The notes beneath the pieces were generated by a model. It had not been told where the DNA came from. It saw nothing but the letters and a program-made list of their open reading frames with translations, and ran no database searches. Made by a program: the position numbers and the translations under genes. Source: Bugula neritina (taxonomy: Eukaryota > Bryozoa > Gymnolaemata > Cheilostomatida > Bugulidae). Taken from it: a DNA stretch of 64,000 nucleotides. Location: contig OZ037768.1 of NCBI GenBank assembly GCA_964035545.1, positions 20,272,700-20,336,699 of the forward strand. The letters run 5' to 3'. Positions 44,773 through 56,171 of this stretch are shown piece by piece; position 1 is the first letter of the stretch, and each line of letters begins with the position of its first letter.

Positions 44773-47700
44773 ATGGATATGAAGCCTCTGCATGCTGCTG
44801 CAACTGCAGAAGAAGCAAAACAGCTCATAGAATTCCTTGAGCCAAATCAAAGAAGAGATTTCGTGTTGGCAGTTGATGAAAGTCTGTGTACAGCACTTCA
44901 CTGGGCTGTAACCTTTGGAAGAGTTGAGGTGGTCCGGTACCTCTGTGAGTTGTATCCTTCTGGTGATGAATTGATTTTGATGAAAAATAATAAAGGTCTA
45001 ACAGCACTATATTTTGCTAGAAGCAAAGTTATAGCAAAGCTTCTGGTTGATTCAGTGACACCAGAAAATAGAAAAAAATTTGTGTTGGATGTCGATGAAA
45101 ATCAGCAAACAGTCTTGCATGTTGCTGCTTCACTAAATCAAGTTGAGGTGGTCCAGTATCTCTGTGAGTTATTTCAATCTGACGATGAATTGATTTTGAT
45201 GAAAAATAATAACGGGTTTACAGCTCTAGATTTGGCTAGAAGTGAAGTAGTAACAAAGCTTTTGGTTGATGCAGTAGCTCCAGAAAACCAAAAAGAACTT
45301 TTGTTGAATGTCGATGAAGATCAGCGGACAGTCTTACACGCTGCTGTTCTCTCAAACCTAGTCGATGTGGTAGAATATCTTTGTAAGTCTTTTTCATTTG
45401 CTGATGAATTGATAACAAAAAAAGATAGTGCTGGCAGAACTGCTTTACATTATGCAACAAATGAGAAGATTTCAGAGCTCCTGGTTGGCTCAGTTTCACC
45501 AGCAAAACAAAAGCTCTTCATATTATCTGCAGATAATAATTTGTATACAGCTCTACACATGGCAGTCAAGTTTAATCAAGCAAATGTGGTAGCTTATTTG
45601 TGCAGCTGGAGCTCTACTGTAAATAAATTGCTAACAAAGAAAGCCACTGATGGTAGAACGGCCCTGCACTTAGCTGAAAATCAATCAGTTGCAAAAATGC
45701 TTGTAGAGTCAGCCTCGTTTGAAAATAAAGAAAATTTGTTACTTTCTGTGGATAAATATCAATCGACAGCTTTACACATAGCTGTTATTGGTGGTAGAAC
45801 CGATGTAGTGGAGTACCTTTGCAGTTTAGGCTGCAACAAACTAATTTTCTACAAAAATATGTACGGCACAACAGCTCTACATAACGCAGGTAACAAGAAA
45901 ATAGCAAAATTACTCGTAGAGTCAGTTGCAGAAGAAAGCCGAAACAGCTTTATTTTATCGGTTGATGACAATGAGTGTACAGCTCTACATTTGGCTGTGA
46001 CTACTAACAAATTTGATGTGGTGGAGTATCTTTGCAATTTGCCCTCAACTGCTGATGATCTAATACTAAAAAGAGCTTCTGATGGGACAACCGCGTTGCA
46101 TTATGCTAAAAATCGTCATGTTGCTAGCATCCTTGTAGAGGCATTGAGTCCAGAAAAAAGAAATGAATTGCTCTTTTCTTTGAATAAGGATCAAGGAACA
46201 GTCTTACATGTAGCTACTATGCGTGAAAGAACTGATGTTGTAACATATCTCATTGATGCACTAGTAGTTACCGATGAGCTGACATTAATGAAGGATTTTG
46301 AAGGTACAACAGCTTTGCATCATGCATACAATAGAGAAGTAGCCGAACATCTTGTCAAGTCGGTTACTTCAGAACGGCAGATAGATTTGATATTATCTGT
46401 TTCAAAGAATGGGTACACAGCACTGCAGGCGGCTGTTAGTTATGGCAGAGTTGATGTTGTAAAATATCTTTGTGAACTGAGCTCAGACTATGACGATGAA
46501 TTGATATTTAACAAAGGTATAAACGGTGCAACGGCTTTACACATAGCAGAAAATAGAGAAATTGCAGAATTGCTTGTGTCTTCAGTCTCACAGGAGAAAA
46601 AAAGAGATTTTATACTAGCTGTCGGAGAAAACAATCTCACAGCATTGCATACAGCAGTTACAGCTAACAGAATAGATGTGGTAAGATACCTCTGTGGTCT
46701 CTACCCCTATAATGAAGAACTAGCTTTAGTGAAAGCTAGTCAGGGTTTTACTGCATTATGGTTTGCTAAGAACAAGGAAATGGCAGAGATTTTCGTAACA
46801 TCTTTCACGCCAGAAAAGTTTAGAGAGCTTGCTTTCTGTACTGGCGAACGCAAGTGGACAGTGTTGCATATAGCAGCTCTTCAAAACAACATGGGTTTAT
46901 TGAGTTATTTCTGCAACAGTCTCTCATCAATCACTAAAGAGCTAGTTTTTCTAAAGGATAGCAGCGGTCTTACACCACTATGTTATGCTGATAGTGTGGA
47001 AGTAGCAAAACTGCTTATCAAGTCAGCTTCAGGAGAAAAAGAAAAAGATTTTATATTGTCTGATTCGGAGGATAAATCGACTGCCTTGCATTTTGCAGCT
47101 GCACTAGGTAATGTTGATGTTGTAAAACACTTATGTGGGCTTCACAAAGGAGAGCTGCTATTTCAAGTCACAGATAATAAATGGACAGCTTTACACTTGG
47201 CTAAAAACGAAGCCATAGCAAAACTTCTTATAGATTCAGTACCAGAAGCAAAACAAAGAGATTTTGTCATGTTTACAGACGCCAATTATGAATTAACTGC
47301 TTTGCATATTGCATCAGCTGCTGGAAAAGCTGACCTGGTAAAATATTTGTGTAAACTAGACTGTGATGATGGTAGTATTATTGGTGCTCAAACGACAAAT
47401 GGTGCAACAGCTTTACACATTGCAGGCAGCGGCGAGGTTATTGAGGCTACAGTTACCTCAATAAGTTCTCATGTGGTAAAAAACCTTTTGTTACATGAAG
47501 ACAAGAAAGGGAACACACCATTACTGTCATTAGCTGAATATGGTCGCTACAAAGCCTTGGAACATCTTCTTGACTATATGAGGGATATTTATAAGCCTAC
47601 TGAATTGCAGCGTCATCTGACCAAATGTAACAACAAAAAACAAAACATCTTGCATCTTGCTCCTATGTCTATTGTTTACTGTAAGCAGCTCTTTGAAGTT

Positions 47701-50700
47701 ATGGACGATTGTATTGCTATAGAGAACATGATGCACCCTGATGTACACGGTAATACCCCTATATCTTACATTGCTGCCATAAATGAAACTGGTGTGTTTG
47801 CTGCCATTATGCAGCGCCTTCCTCTGTCAAGCAGACAAAACCTTGCAGATATTTCAAACGAACAGCGGACAAGTTGTAGAAAAATTGTTCTCCAAAACAA
47901 AAGTTTTGATGAAAAATATTACATCTGTAAAGTACTGTGTGATTTGGCAAAGCATAAGCTACAGAATAAGTTAAGAAAACTTATGTTCTTTTATGATGAT
48001 GTGGAAAAAAAAATAAACCACTTTAAAGATAATCCAACATATGATGGAAGGCTTTTGAAAATCTTCAAACTTTTTCTGAATGAGTATGAGTTGCTGGGGC
48101 CCGCTCTCACACCCTCGCTCATAACTCGTGCAGACGATGCGCATAAAGCTATGAAATTAGATGATCAGCTTGAGAACAAAGGGGGAATTTCAGTAAGTTA
48201 ATCTTTCTATAGTAGTTAGACTCTCTACTTTCTATATTTTTATGCTAAAGAGGAATCATGCCATTTCTGCTTTAAATAATAATCAAAATACCAGGCTGCA
48301 TTTCAGTTTATCCTAATGTTCAATATGTTTACTCACATTATCTATCAAACTCATTAAAATCACATTAATGCAGAAATTACTTTCTAATAACTTGTGATTT
48401 ACTTGATTTTCATTTCGGCCCTTTTTAAAAAATGTCATAGCACAAATTGAATGGCATATCAATCATAGTAAAAGCAATAAAGATGCAAAATCACTTGGCA
48501 AAAACTCACTCATGTATGAGACACAAAATATTTGACGTCATGGTTTACATGCGCAATCTAAAGTACTTTGTAAAACAGGAAATGACTTTGTACGTCTACA
48601 GTTCCAAGTCTATGGGCACACTGCATGTTATAACATTGGCATATAACAACCAAAAGGAAGTCCTGAAGGAAAGGGACAGTTGCACACAGAGAAGATAATA
48701 TTTCCATAAAACGTAGCAGTAAACTTAAATATAAAATTAGCTTTAAAAAACTACTATATGTAGCTGTATTGCTGTAGCAGTTTTACTTATTTATTTTAGC
48801 AGAATTTGCTATTTTATATCGTAAATTGTTTCCAAAAATTTCCAAAAGAACCAATAAGCAAGCAATGATAACACAATGCTTAGTTCCATTTTGTTGCTAA
48901 GAAATTGCTGTGTACTTCTAAAAGAAACTTAGTGACCAAAGGCTCATCGAAAATCATAGTTTCTGCTAATAATTTACTACATCTATTGATTTACACTTGT
49001 TCATGTAAATATCTCTTTAAGATTTGTGTATCTAAAACTGATATGCCAACTGCTGTTCTTTTACTAGTTTTTACCTGACGAGGAAGACTACTTCTCCCTT
49101 TTCATAGATGTTAACCTTCTGAGTGACCCAAAGCAGAAAACAGTGCAAGATGTTCTGGACCAAATGGACCTGCATATTGTCAATGGCAAGCCCAAGGTAG
49201 AAGGTGGACATTAATTTCAAATAGTATATTCACCCATTCTGTTTTTGTTGGACTGTAATGCTAATGGAAATAATAATACTGTTTAACCTATACATCTTTG
49301 ACTGAAACTACAGATGGCTTTAGCTACAGAATGATGCTTTTCTTAAATTTTTCATTTGAACATTCTTTAGAAATAGCCTCTTTTTAGTTGCCAATAATTT
49401 TCAATTCTTCACTGATGCTATACAGCCTTTAAAAAACAATTTGCAAATAATTTATGGTTTTGTTAACTTGCAGATAGCAGTCATACGAACTTGTGTTACG
49501 GAACCGGGCCTAAACCCAGTGCCACCAGGGCCTGACTACTTGCTAGTCACAGTACAGTACGACACTAATGATTATAACCGGTAAGAAGTTATCTCCCCGT
49601 ACTTGTGGAAACTTTTGAGTTTCATATGAAGCTGTTCTAATCTTTGCTGAAATTTTACAGCAAACCGTTAGCAAACATAAGACGATTCAGCTCAGTCTAC
49701 AACCTGGTCACTGAACTCTGCAAAAATCCTGGCGTACAGAAAGTAGATATTAACTCTACTCTGAACAGAAAATACTTGAGGGAGGAGAGCGAACTAGCTA
49801 TAGATGAGAATGAACTAGCTATAGAAAGGAGAAAACTAGTTATAGATGGTGGTGAAGTGGCCAAAGAAGGGGGTAATTTAGCCACAGAGAACAAAAACGT
49901 TTCCAATGCAACAGATAATAGCAGCGGATTAGTTAAAGGGAAACTGAGAAAACGTACTGACAGAGAGAAGAGTATTACATCAGCCAGTAGTGAGCTATGC
50001 CAGCTCATTCCTTTGACACAAACTAATCATATTCTGATAAGTGGAGACAACAGGGGGAAGGCTCTCATAATCTGCAACAACATAAAAGATAAGGGTGATG
50101 ACGAAATCACTGAGAGAAGACGTAAAGTCTTGCAGGATGCTAAAAAAGTCTTTGGTCATCACTTTGGCTGTAACATAGAAGTAAGAATTATGTCTGTTTT
50201 AAGCAATAAAACAACATTGCTAATTGAGGTTGAAAGTTTATAAGAGCAGAATTAATAAATACAAAGTATTAATGTTGTAGAACTCAGTGAATTGCAATCT
50301 TTCTGCACCGGAAATGCTTGATGCCATATCAGAATTCTCCAGATCAGATGGACATGGACCGCTGGCTATCTTGGCGATCTTTTCACATGGTAAAGATGGA
50401 ATGATATATGGACACGATAAAGCTACCAACTGCTCTGTACAGGAAGTAGTCGATAACTTCAACTTAGGACACGTGAAAAACATACCAAAGGTAATATTTG
50501 GAAAGCATAAAAATGCTGAAGCTGGTTAATATATTGCGATAGTTATTGAAATTATTTCTATGCACTTGTATTATTATGTAATTATAATATATATTTATGT
50601 CTTCACCAAATTTGTTGGAATGTACCTCAAAGGAAAAAAGCTGGTTGCTGTCAATAAACTTGTAAAGGCTTTAATTAGACAGCATATTGCAATTATCTTA

Positions 50701-52891
50701 TAGGCTTACTATAAATCTATTGAAAAATTATTTTTTTCGAATTGAAGTCATCTTTCCATGAACAAAAAACACTATATTTTAAGTGTGTTGCATGCAGAGT
50801 TTTAACTAAGTTTTGGAAACTGGGAGCTAGCTTTCAAATAATATTATATAAAATTTTTGTGCCCTAACTTGAACCATGCAATTTCATGTTTAAATTTATG
50901 TTAATTTTGCGTCAATTTTTCAGCTGATTTTCATATCAAGCTGCCGTGGAGAAATTCCTGCTAGGTACAACAGAACTCCTGGCAACTTTGAATCTATGGA
51001 TCAGGAGCTAGAGTGGACAAATAAACCAATCAAAAAACAGCTACTTTTCTCAACAAAAAAACAAGCATGGACGAATCTGTCATTCCCACCTTTTGATCTT
51101 CCAGTGGATTGTTATATTTGTTTCTCCACTCTGCCAGACAGCAAGTGAGTGATCGTTCGCCTCAATCAAATATTGAACTTAGCTTTTGGTGTGTGTAAAC
51201 ACAAGTGATATGTGATTATAAACACCCCGCTCTTTCTGTTATTGCTACATTAAAGGTTTTTAGAATAGCAGAGCTGGGGCCAAGTGTACTAGGTGCAGTA
51301 ACGGAAAAAACCGAGAAAAGCCTGCGTTCTTTTGTTTTTTGGCAAATTTTGGTTTAGGCAGTGAGTTAATCCTTGCATGAGAACATGAGTTCTTTTGCTA
51401 TATAACAGTTTTCATCTAGAACCAAGGCTGTTCCCACTGTCCCTGTTACTGTGTGTACCTCAGCCAAGTTACACTGATTGAGAGTTCCAAACATTTTTTG
51501 GCTTGTTGATATTAAATTAACTTTAAAGATTTAGTTGACTTTTTTCGAGTTTTAAGCAAATTGAAGTTATAAGTTGTTCAATTTAGTTTTTAGTATTGGT
51601 GGCCCTTTATCTAAATACTCATGGCTATGTTTTGATCATTATATAATTTTATGTTGCTTTAATAAAATTTACAAAAGTTTTTTGAGCAGCCAACAGCAAT
51701 TTGAATATTATCCAAGCGAGTTACTGGCTATGATACTGTAGTGGGGCACGCGGTATGTGCCTCCACGTGTCCCCTAGCCAATTAGAGATGCGTCAGGTGA
51801 CAACCCCCAGCGATGCGTAACTAGAAGGATGTTGCTGTAATTAGAGAGTGTGCTAGTAACAAGAAAGGATGTAATTGAATAGTGGAAATGTTTTGTGTAT
51901 ATCTTTTCTTAATGTGTAACTGTAAATAAATATATTCTAATCCTACTACAAACCCTCTATTACTGTGGATAAGTAAATCATAATCACAAGCTAGGAACCA
52001 CACATTAACATTGTGTAAATCACAACAATACTGTAATTCAATATCTCTTCTTTTAGTTATATATGAATTATTAAATATAGTTGAATTTTAAATTTGTCTA
52101 GCCTATAGGTACAATTTCTTTTATAGTGCTGAACACGTGACCTACCCACCGATTTCTATCACGGGAATATAGGGAATGTAATGTTTTAATATATTGACTT
52201 GCTTACGTACTAGTATGTTGATTTAAACCAATTTACGTAAGTTATCAATTGACTTCACCTAAAATAATGTTTGTTTGAAACGTGACTTGCCTTGTCTTGA
52301 CGTGGTTTTAACTGATCTCTGCAGAAAAGCGATCAAAATAAGCTGCCATTGAAGTAAAACTATTGTTTATAATAACCCGTTGAACAAGAAAATTAAGCTA
52401 GAAAATAGTAAACAAAAGACATAATGTGTTTGAAGACCAGAAGTATAACTAGTCTAAATCTATAATTATCTTCTATAGTAAACAGCCATTTTTAATTTTA
52501 TATTGAGTTAAAATGCAGTATCAATTTTATCTGCTTTCATAGATCTAAAGCTGGGGTGATGTTTGGGTGTTTTTCTAAGCACCTTTCAGACCTTACCACC
52601 AGTGCACTCTATAAACCCACACCAACTGAAAAGGAAGTGAGTCAAAAAACACCTTCGAGCGAAGAAAATAGACCAGCATCAGCAGCAGGCTCCTCTGAAA
52701 CCACCTACAGCTTGGCCCATGTAGGATCAGCCACTCCTCTCTCTCCAAGAGTAGAACTAACTGAATTACTTGCTGATGTGGCTGGCGCAGTGAGAGAAAA
52801 TTATCGATCAAGATTAACCGTCAACCTTTGTTACTCTGTGAATAGAAACAGTAAACAGATGTATATTGATCTTTTACCTGCGAAAAAGTAG
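44773..52891 (+). CDS. Ankyrin-repeat/caspase-like fusion protein, 1651 aa
   Basis: Seven exons: 44773-48192, 49068-49196, 49474-49580, 49661-50180, 50281-50490, 50924-51144, 52543-52891 (stop TAG); all GT-AG, phases fit. Start chosen at GACCATGG, a strong context; the frame upstream has no ATG. Residues 1-1100, in one exon, hold 12 tandem units of about 73 residues, each two ankyrin repeats (TALH.A....R.DVV.YLC and TALH.A.N...A.LLV.S). Residues 1141-1255 are a truncated caspase-like piece (VQDVLDQMDLHIVNGKPK, then IRTCV, PDYLLVTVQYD). A charged linker follows. Residues 1335-1651 are a caspase (C14) domain: ALIICNN at 1353, catalytic-type His in IFSHGKDG (1428), IYGHD, Cys in IFISSCRGE (1469), CYICFSTLPD, GVMFGCF, and a p10 tail ending KQMYIDLLPAKK. 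Caspases are Cys proteases of cell death and inflammation; ankyrin repeats bind partners. Altered pocket residues make activity or specificity uncertain. No CARD or death domain seen. Confidence 0.9.
48193..49067 (+). other. First intron of the ankyrin-caspase gene, nothing further seen
   Basis: AT-rich, with GTAAGTTAAT as donor and TTCTTTTACTAG as acceptor. A short open frame near 48447-48698 has no homology I recognise and no splice support. Confidence 0.55.
51737..52004 (+). mobile_element. Candidate solo LTR in the last ankyrin-caspase intron
   Basis: A 268-bp segment begins TGTAGTGGGGCACGCGG and ends CTAGGAACCACACA, with an AATAAA-containing middle (TGTAAATAAATATATTC) and higher GC than its surroundings, as in Gypsy-type LTRs. 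The flanks GATAC and TTAAC do not match, so no target duplication supports it. Confidence 0.35.
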
Positions 52892-54764
52892 GTAAGGCTG
52901 ACACGTACTAATGCATTTTCGCAGAATCTTATATTGCTTTTGCATTCAATATTTCATATATATATATTATAAGAATGAGGAAATTTGTAGGCACCAGAGC
53001 TTAGCTGTTCTGGTTAATGGTTATAGCAGCTATTATTTAATTTTTTTCATGTTATATCAATTTACAATATTATATAATGTCGATTTAGATAAGTTATTGT
53101 GTCTGTTATATATATATATTAGATTGTATTGCAATGTGATACATTGTAGTATTATGCTACTTCTTCTGGTGTCCGGTAAAATGGCACAGGTAATAATGGC
53201 ACAAATGGCAATGCAGGTGAAAATTGCACATTTTCATTATTATGGTTTGGGGTTTGGGAAAATTTAACATATGTATGCCAATTTGACCTACTTTTCCATT
53301 TGTGCTATTTTAACCTGTGCCAATTTTACCTGTACCATTTTTACCTAAAATCATGTCTGCTATTATATTGCACTGTGTTCTATTACAATTACAGTAGTTT
53401 TATTGCAATCATTGTCAAATAAATACTAATTAAGAGGCTAAACTATTTGTCTTATCCACCATGAACAAAGAAAGCCTCAGTAGAAAGTCTTTAGCTGTTC
53501 CAGTCAATTTATTTTCTATGTTCTAGATTTAAATTTATTTATCTAAAATTTCATAGCATTATATAGTCATTTACTTCGATTATTGAGCATAAATATTTGC
53601 TGTTTTTCATTTTTCCTTTCGATCCTTTTAATGCTAATTTTCAATTTATTTATTTACAAAGTATCAGATTGGATTTGTGTCATTCTGACAAGAATAAAAC
53701 ATACTTTTCAGCCCAAATTTCTTTTTTAAGTTCATAATTTTATTTTATGAAGACACTTTTGATCATCTTGCATGTCTAGAATGTATCAAGCTAGTCAATA
53801 GGGAAATACTCTAGCAATAAAATCTGCCTTGTAGTTAATAGATGCTTTGTGCTGCTCTAGCACACACTCGCGCGCACACACACGCACACACACACACGCA
53901 CACACACACACGCACACACACACAATGGGATGTATGTATATTATTGAGTGTGTACAGCAGCTGTTTTAGGGGTTGTTCCCTCGTAAGCACAGAACAGAGC
54001 ACCATATGGCTTACATCTTCACCATGGATGAAACTTGCATATTTAAAAAATGTGTAAACGCAATCATCAGATAGCACTAGTAACTCTAATTCTATGAGTT
54101 ACAAACTTTCGTATTGCTAAGCAGTTTGAATTTCTGAACATGGTGTATAGAGAACTCATGCCTGACAGTAAAGTGCAAATAAGCTGAAAAGAGAAGATAA
54201 CTCAAACACAGTTGTAGTTATTCTGTAGCATTGCATTTGAGATAGTTTAAACTCAGGCTGTATTACTGCACATAGTCAGTGTGGAGTGCAATGAGGCATT
54301 ACACATGACTGCATGCAAAGTAATTGCACTGCAATGTGACATGAGTACAGCTATCTATGGAGGAGTTGAATAGTTTGAGTGAGATTCACCAGGAATTGTC
54401 TTCTCAACTTATTACTGATCTGCCTTTTGCTGTATAGCCTACTGTCAGACCACAAAAACAAGAATCTATGTTTGAGAGTACATTAGACTTGGCTGTTCTA
54501 ATAATACACGGTTCCTTCTTATATACTGGTTTATTGTCCTTAGTGCTGCATGCTAAGGTTGAGAAGCATTTCACAGTTTTACCATGGAAATTTAATAGCA
54601 AAATTGTGTGTAAAATAAAACTTAATAGCTTCAATAAAAATAAAAATCACGGATTAGGATTGTTCAATATACATAATCAGTTTCTAAATATTTTTAACAA
54701 TATCAATTACTGGTTAGAAGATAAATAGTATCAATACAGAGCAAATAATAAAACTTTGATGCAT
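52892..54764. other. Intergenic DNA between two convergent genes
   Basis: Ankyrin-caspase 3' UTR with possible poly(A) signals AATAAA at 53418-53423 and 53693-53698. A (CA)n microsatellite lies at about 53865-53922. For the minus-strand TTKP gene a poly(A) signal (plus TTTATT 54530-54535) is about 230 bases past its stop. No coding exon seen. Confidence 0.6.
53863..53924 (+). repeat. (CA)n microsatellite
   Basis: Interrupted ACACACACGCACACAC run of about 60 bases; nothing coding. Confidence 0.9.
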
Positions 54765-56171
54765 TTACAAAAGTAACACCATGACAAATGTAAACATAGT
54801 TGCAATATGTGGCATTATGGTACTGCTACCACTGTCTGTTGTGCTTGTTTTAGGAGTTGGTTTAGTGGTTGGTTTTTTAGGAGTTGTTTTAGTGGTTGGT
54901 TTGGTGGTTGGTGTCTTAGGAGTTGGCTTAGTGGTTGGTTTGGTGGTTGGTTTGGTGGTAGGTTTAGTTGTTGGTTTAGTGGTTGGTTTAGTGGTTGGTT
55001 TGGTGGTTGGTTTGGTAGTTGGTTTGGTGGTTGGTTTGGTGGTAGGTTTAGTTGTTGGTTTAGTGGTTGGTTTAGTGGTTGGTTTGGTGGTTGGTTTAGT
55101 TGTTGGTTTAGTGGTTGGTTTAGTGGTTGGTTTGGTGGTTGGTTTAGTGGTTGGTTTGGTGGTAGGTTTAGTTGTTGGTTTTGTGGTTGGTTTAGTTGTT
55201 GGTTTGGTGGTTGGTTTAGTGGTTGGCTTAGTGGTTGGTTTAGTGGTTGGTTTAGTGGTTGGTTTGGTAGTTGGTTTGGTAGTTGGTTTGGTAGTCGGTT
55301 TGGTAGTTGGTTTAGTGGTTGGTTTTGGTTTAGTGGTTGGTTTAGGGGTTGGCTTAGTGGTTGGTTTTGGTTTAGTGGTTGGTTTGGGGGTTGGTTTAGT
55401 GGTTGGTGCGACTGTAGTGTTGTGTTTGTGAGGAACATCTACGACTTTAGGTGGAGCTGCTCCATCAATCACTGCTATGAGAACTACACCTACAATAGAC
55501 ATGTATTACTTCATCAGAGCACATATCTTTAGCATACAGTTTAGTCATACAGAGCTATTGTTTTAAATATCTTATATATTGAAACTGGTAAATAATTTGA
55601 TTATAGTAATAATTGATGAATTGTAAAACTATTTTTATCATCTTCAATGTGTTTCAATATACAATAACTGAAATGCCGAGAAAGTTTGAGTTTACCTTTA
55701 TATTTTTATACATAGTGTAAAGACATATTGAACGGTAACGTTTAGCTCTATAAGAGTTCTAAAGTAAAGCACTACAGTCACAACATGTACCGTCTATTAG
55801 ATCAGTGGTTGTTAACATTACTCTGATGCTCTTCCTAACATCACCAATGGCCTTTGTCTAGGCTCGAACCCATGACCTTCGTGCTTACTAGGCAAACGCT
55901 CTAACCCCTAGACCACGGCTGCTCCATAGTGTATTTAAATTTTACTTACAGCATATTTATGTTGTACCTACAATATACCTACAGTTCCTATATTTCACCT
56001 ACAGTGTACCTACAGTGTACCTACAGTGTACCTACAGTGTACCTACAGTGTACCTACAGTGTACCTACAGTGTACCTACAGTGTACCTACAGTGTATTTA
56101 CAGTGCACTTACAAGGTGTAGGCAATCGTTTACTTACCAAGTATAGCTAGAATAATTGTGTTCAGCTTCAT
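54765..56171 (-). CDS. Secreted Thr-Lys-Pro repeat mucin-like protein, 252 aa
   Basis: Two exons, minus strand: 56138-56171 and 54765-55489 (stop TAA). The join gives a clean signal peptide, [19 protein letters not shown], cut near DGAAPP. The body from about residue 38 to 215 is almost only TTKP units with TPKP and KTTPKKP variants: Thr-rich, so a dense O-glycosylation target, and Lys-rich, so strongly basic. The C-terminus has a Ser/Gly-type small-residue site (TDSGSST) followed by a hydrophobic end ([10 protein letters not shown]) with no basic tail, as in GPI-anchored proteins. Probably an extracellular or cell-surface mucin-like or mucus/shell-matrix type protein; no enzyme domain. All other frames through the repeat are also open, but only this one has signal peptide, splice sites and a hydrophobic C-terminus. 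Repeat number may vary between individuals or be mis-assembled. Confidence 0.8.
54890..55395 (-). repeat. 12-bp coding minisatellite (TTKP units)
   Basis: About 40 tandem copies of a 12-bp unit, plus-strand TTTAGTGGTTGG, with synonymous G/A/T changes. These changes leave the Thr-Thr-Lys-Pro reading intact while the DNA varies, which supports selection on the minus-strand frame. Confidence 0.88.
55824..55923 (-). repeat. tRNA-derived SINE head, copy E
   Basis: Minus strand GGAGCAGCCGTGGTCTAGGG, the B box GGTTCGAGCC and part of the body; the 3' tail is missing. In the intron of the TTKP gene. Confidence 0.85.
55972..56108 (+). repeat. 10-bp tandem repeat in the TTKP gene intron
   Basis: About 12 copies of CTACAGTGTA, ending about 30 bases from the splice donor of the signal-peptide exon. 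Confidence 0.88.

Noticed and set aside
48447-48698. 83-codon frame in the first ankyrin-caspase intron
   Set aside because: No acceptor or donor in phase, no recognisable motif, base use like the flanking intron.
54781-55532. Plus-strand frames of Gly-Leu-Val-Val or Gly-Trp-Phe repeats opposite the TTKP gene
   Set aside because: Any frame across a 12-bp repeat stays open. Only the minus TTKP frame has signal peptide, splice junction and a plausible C-terminus.
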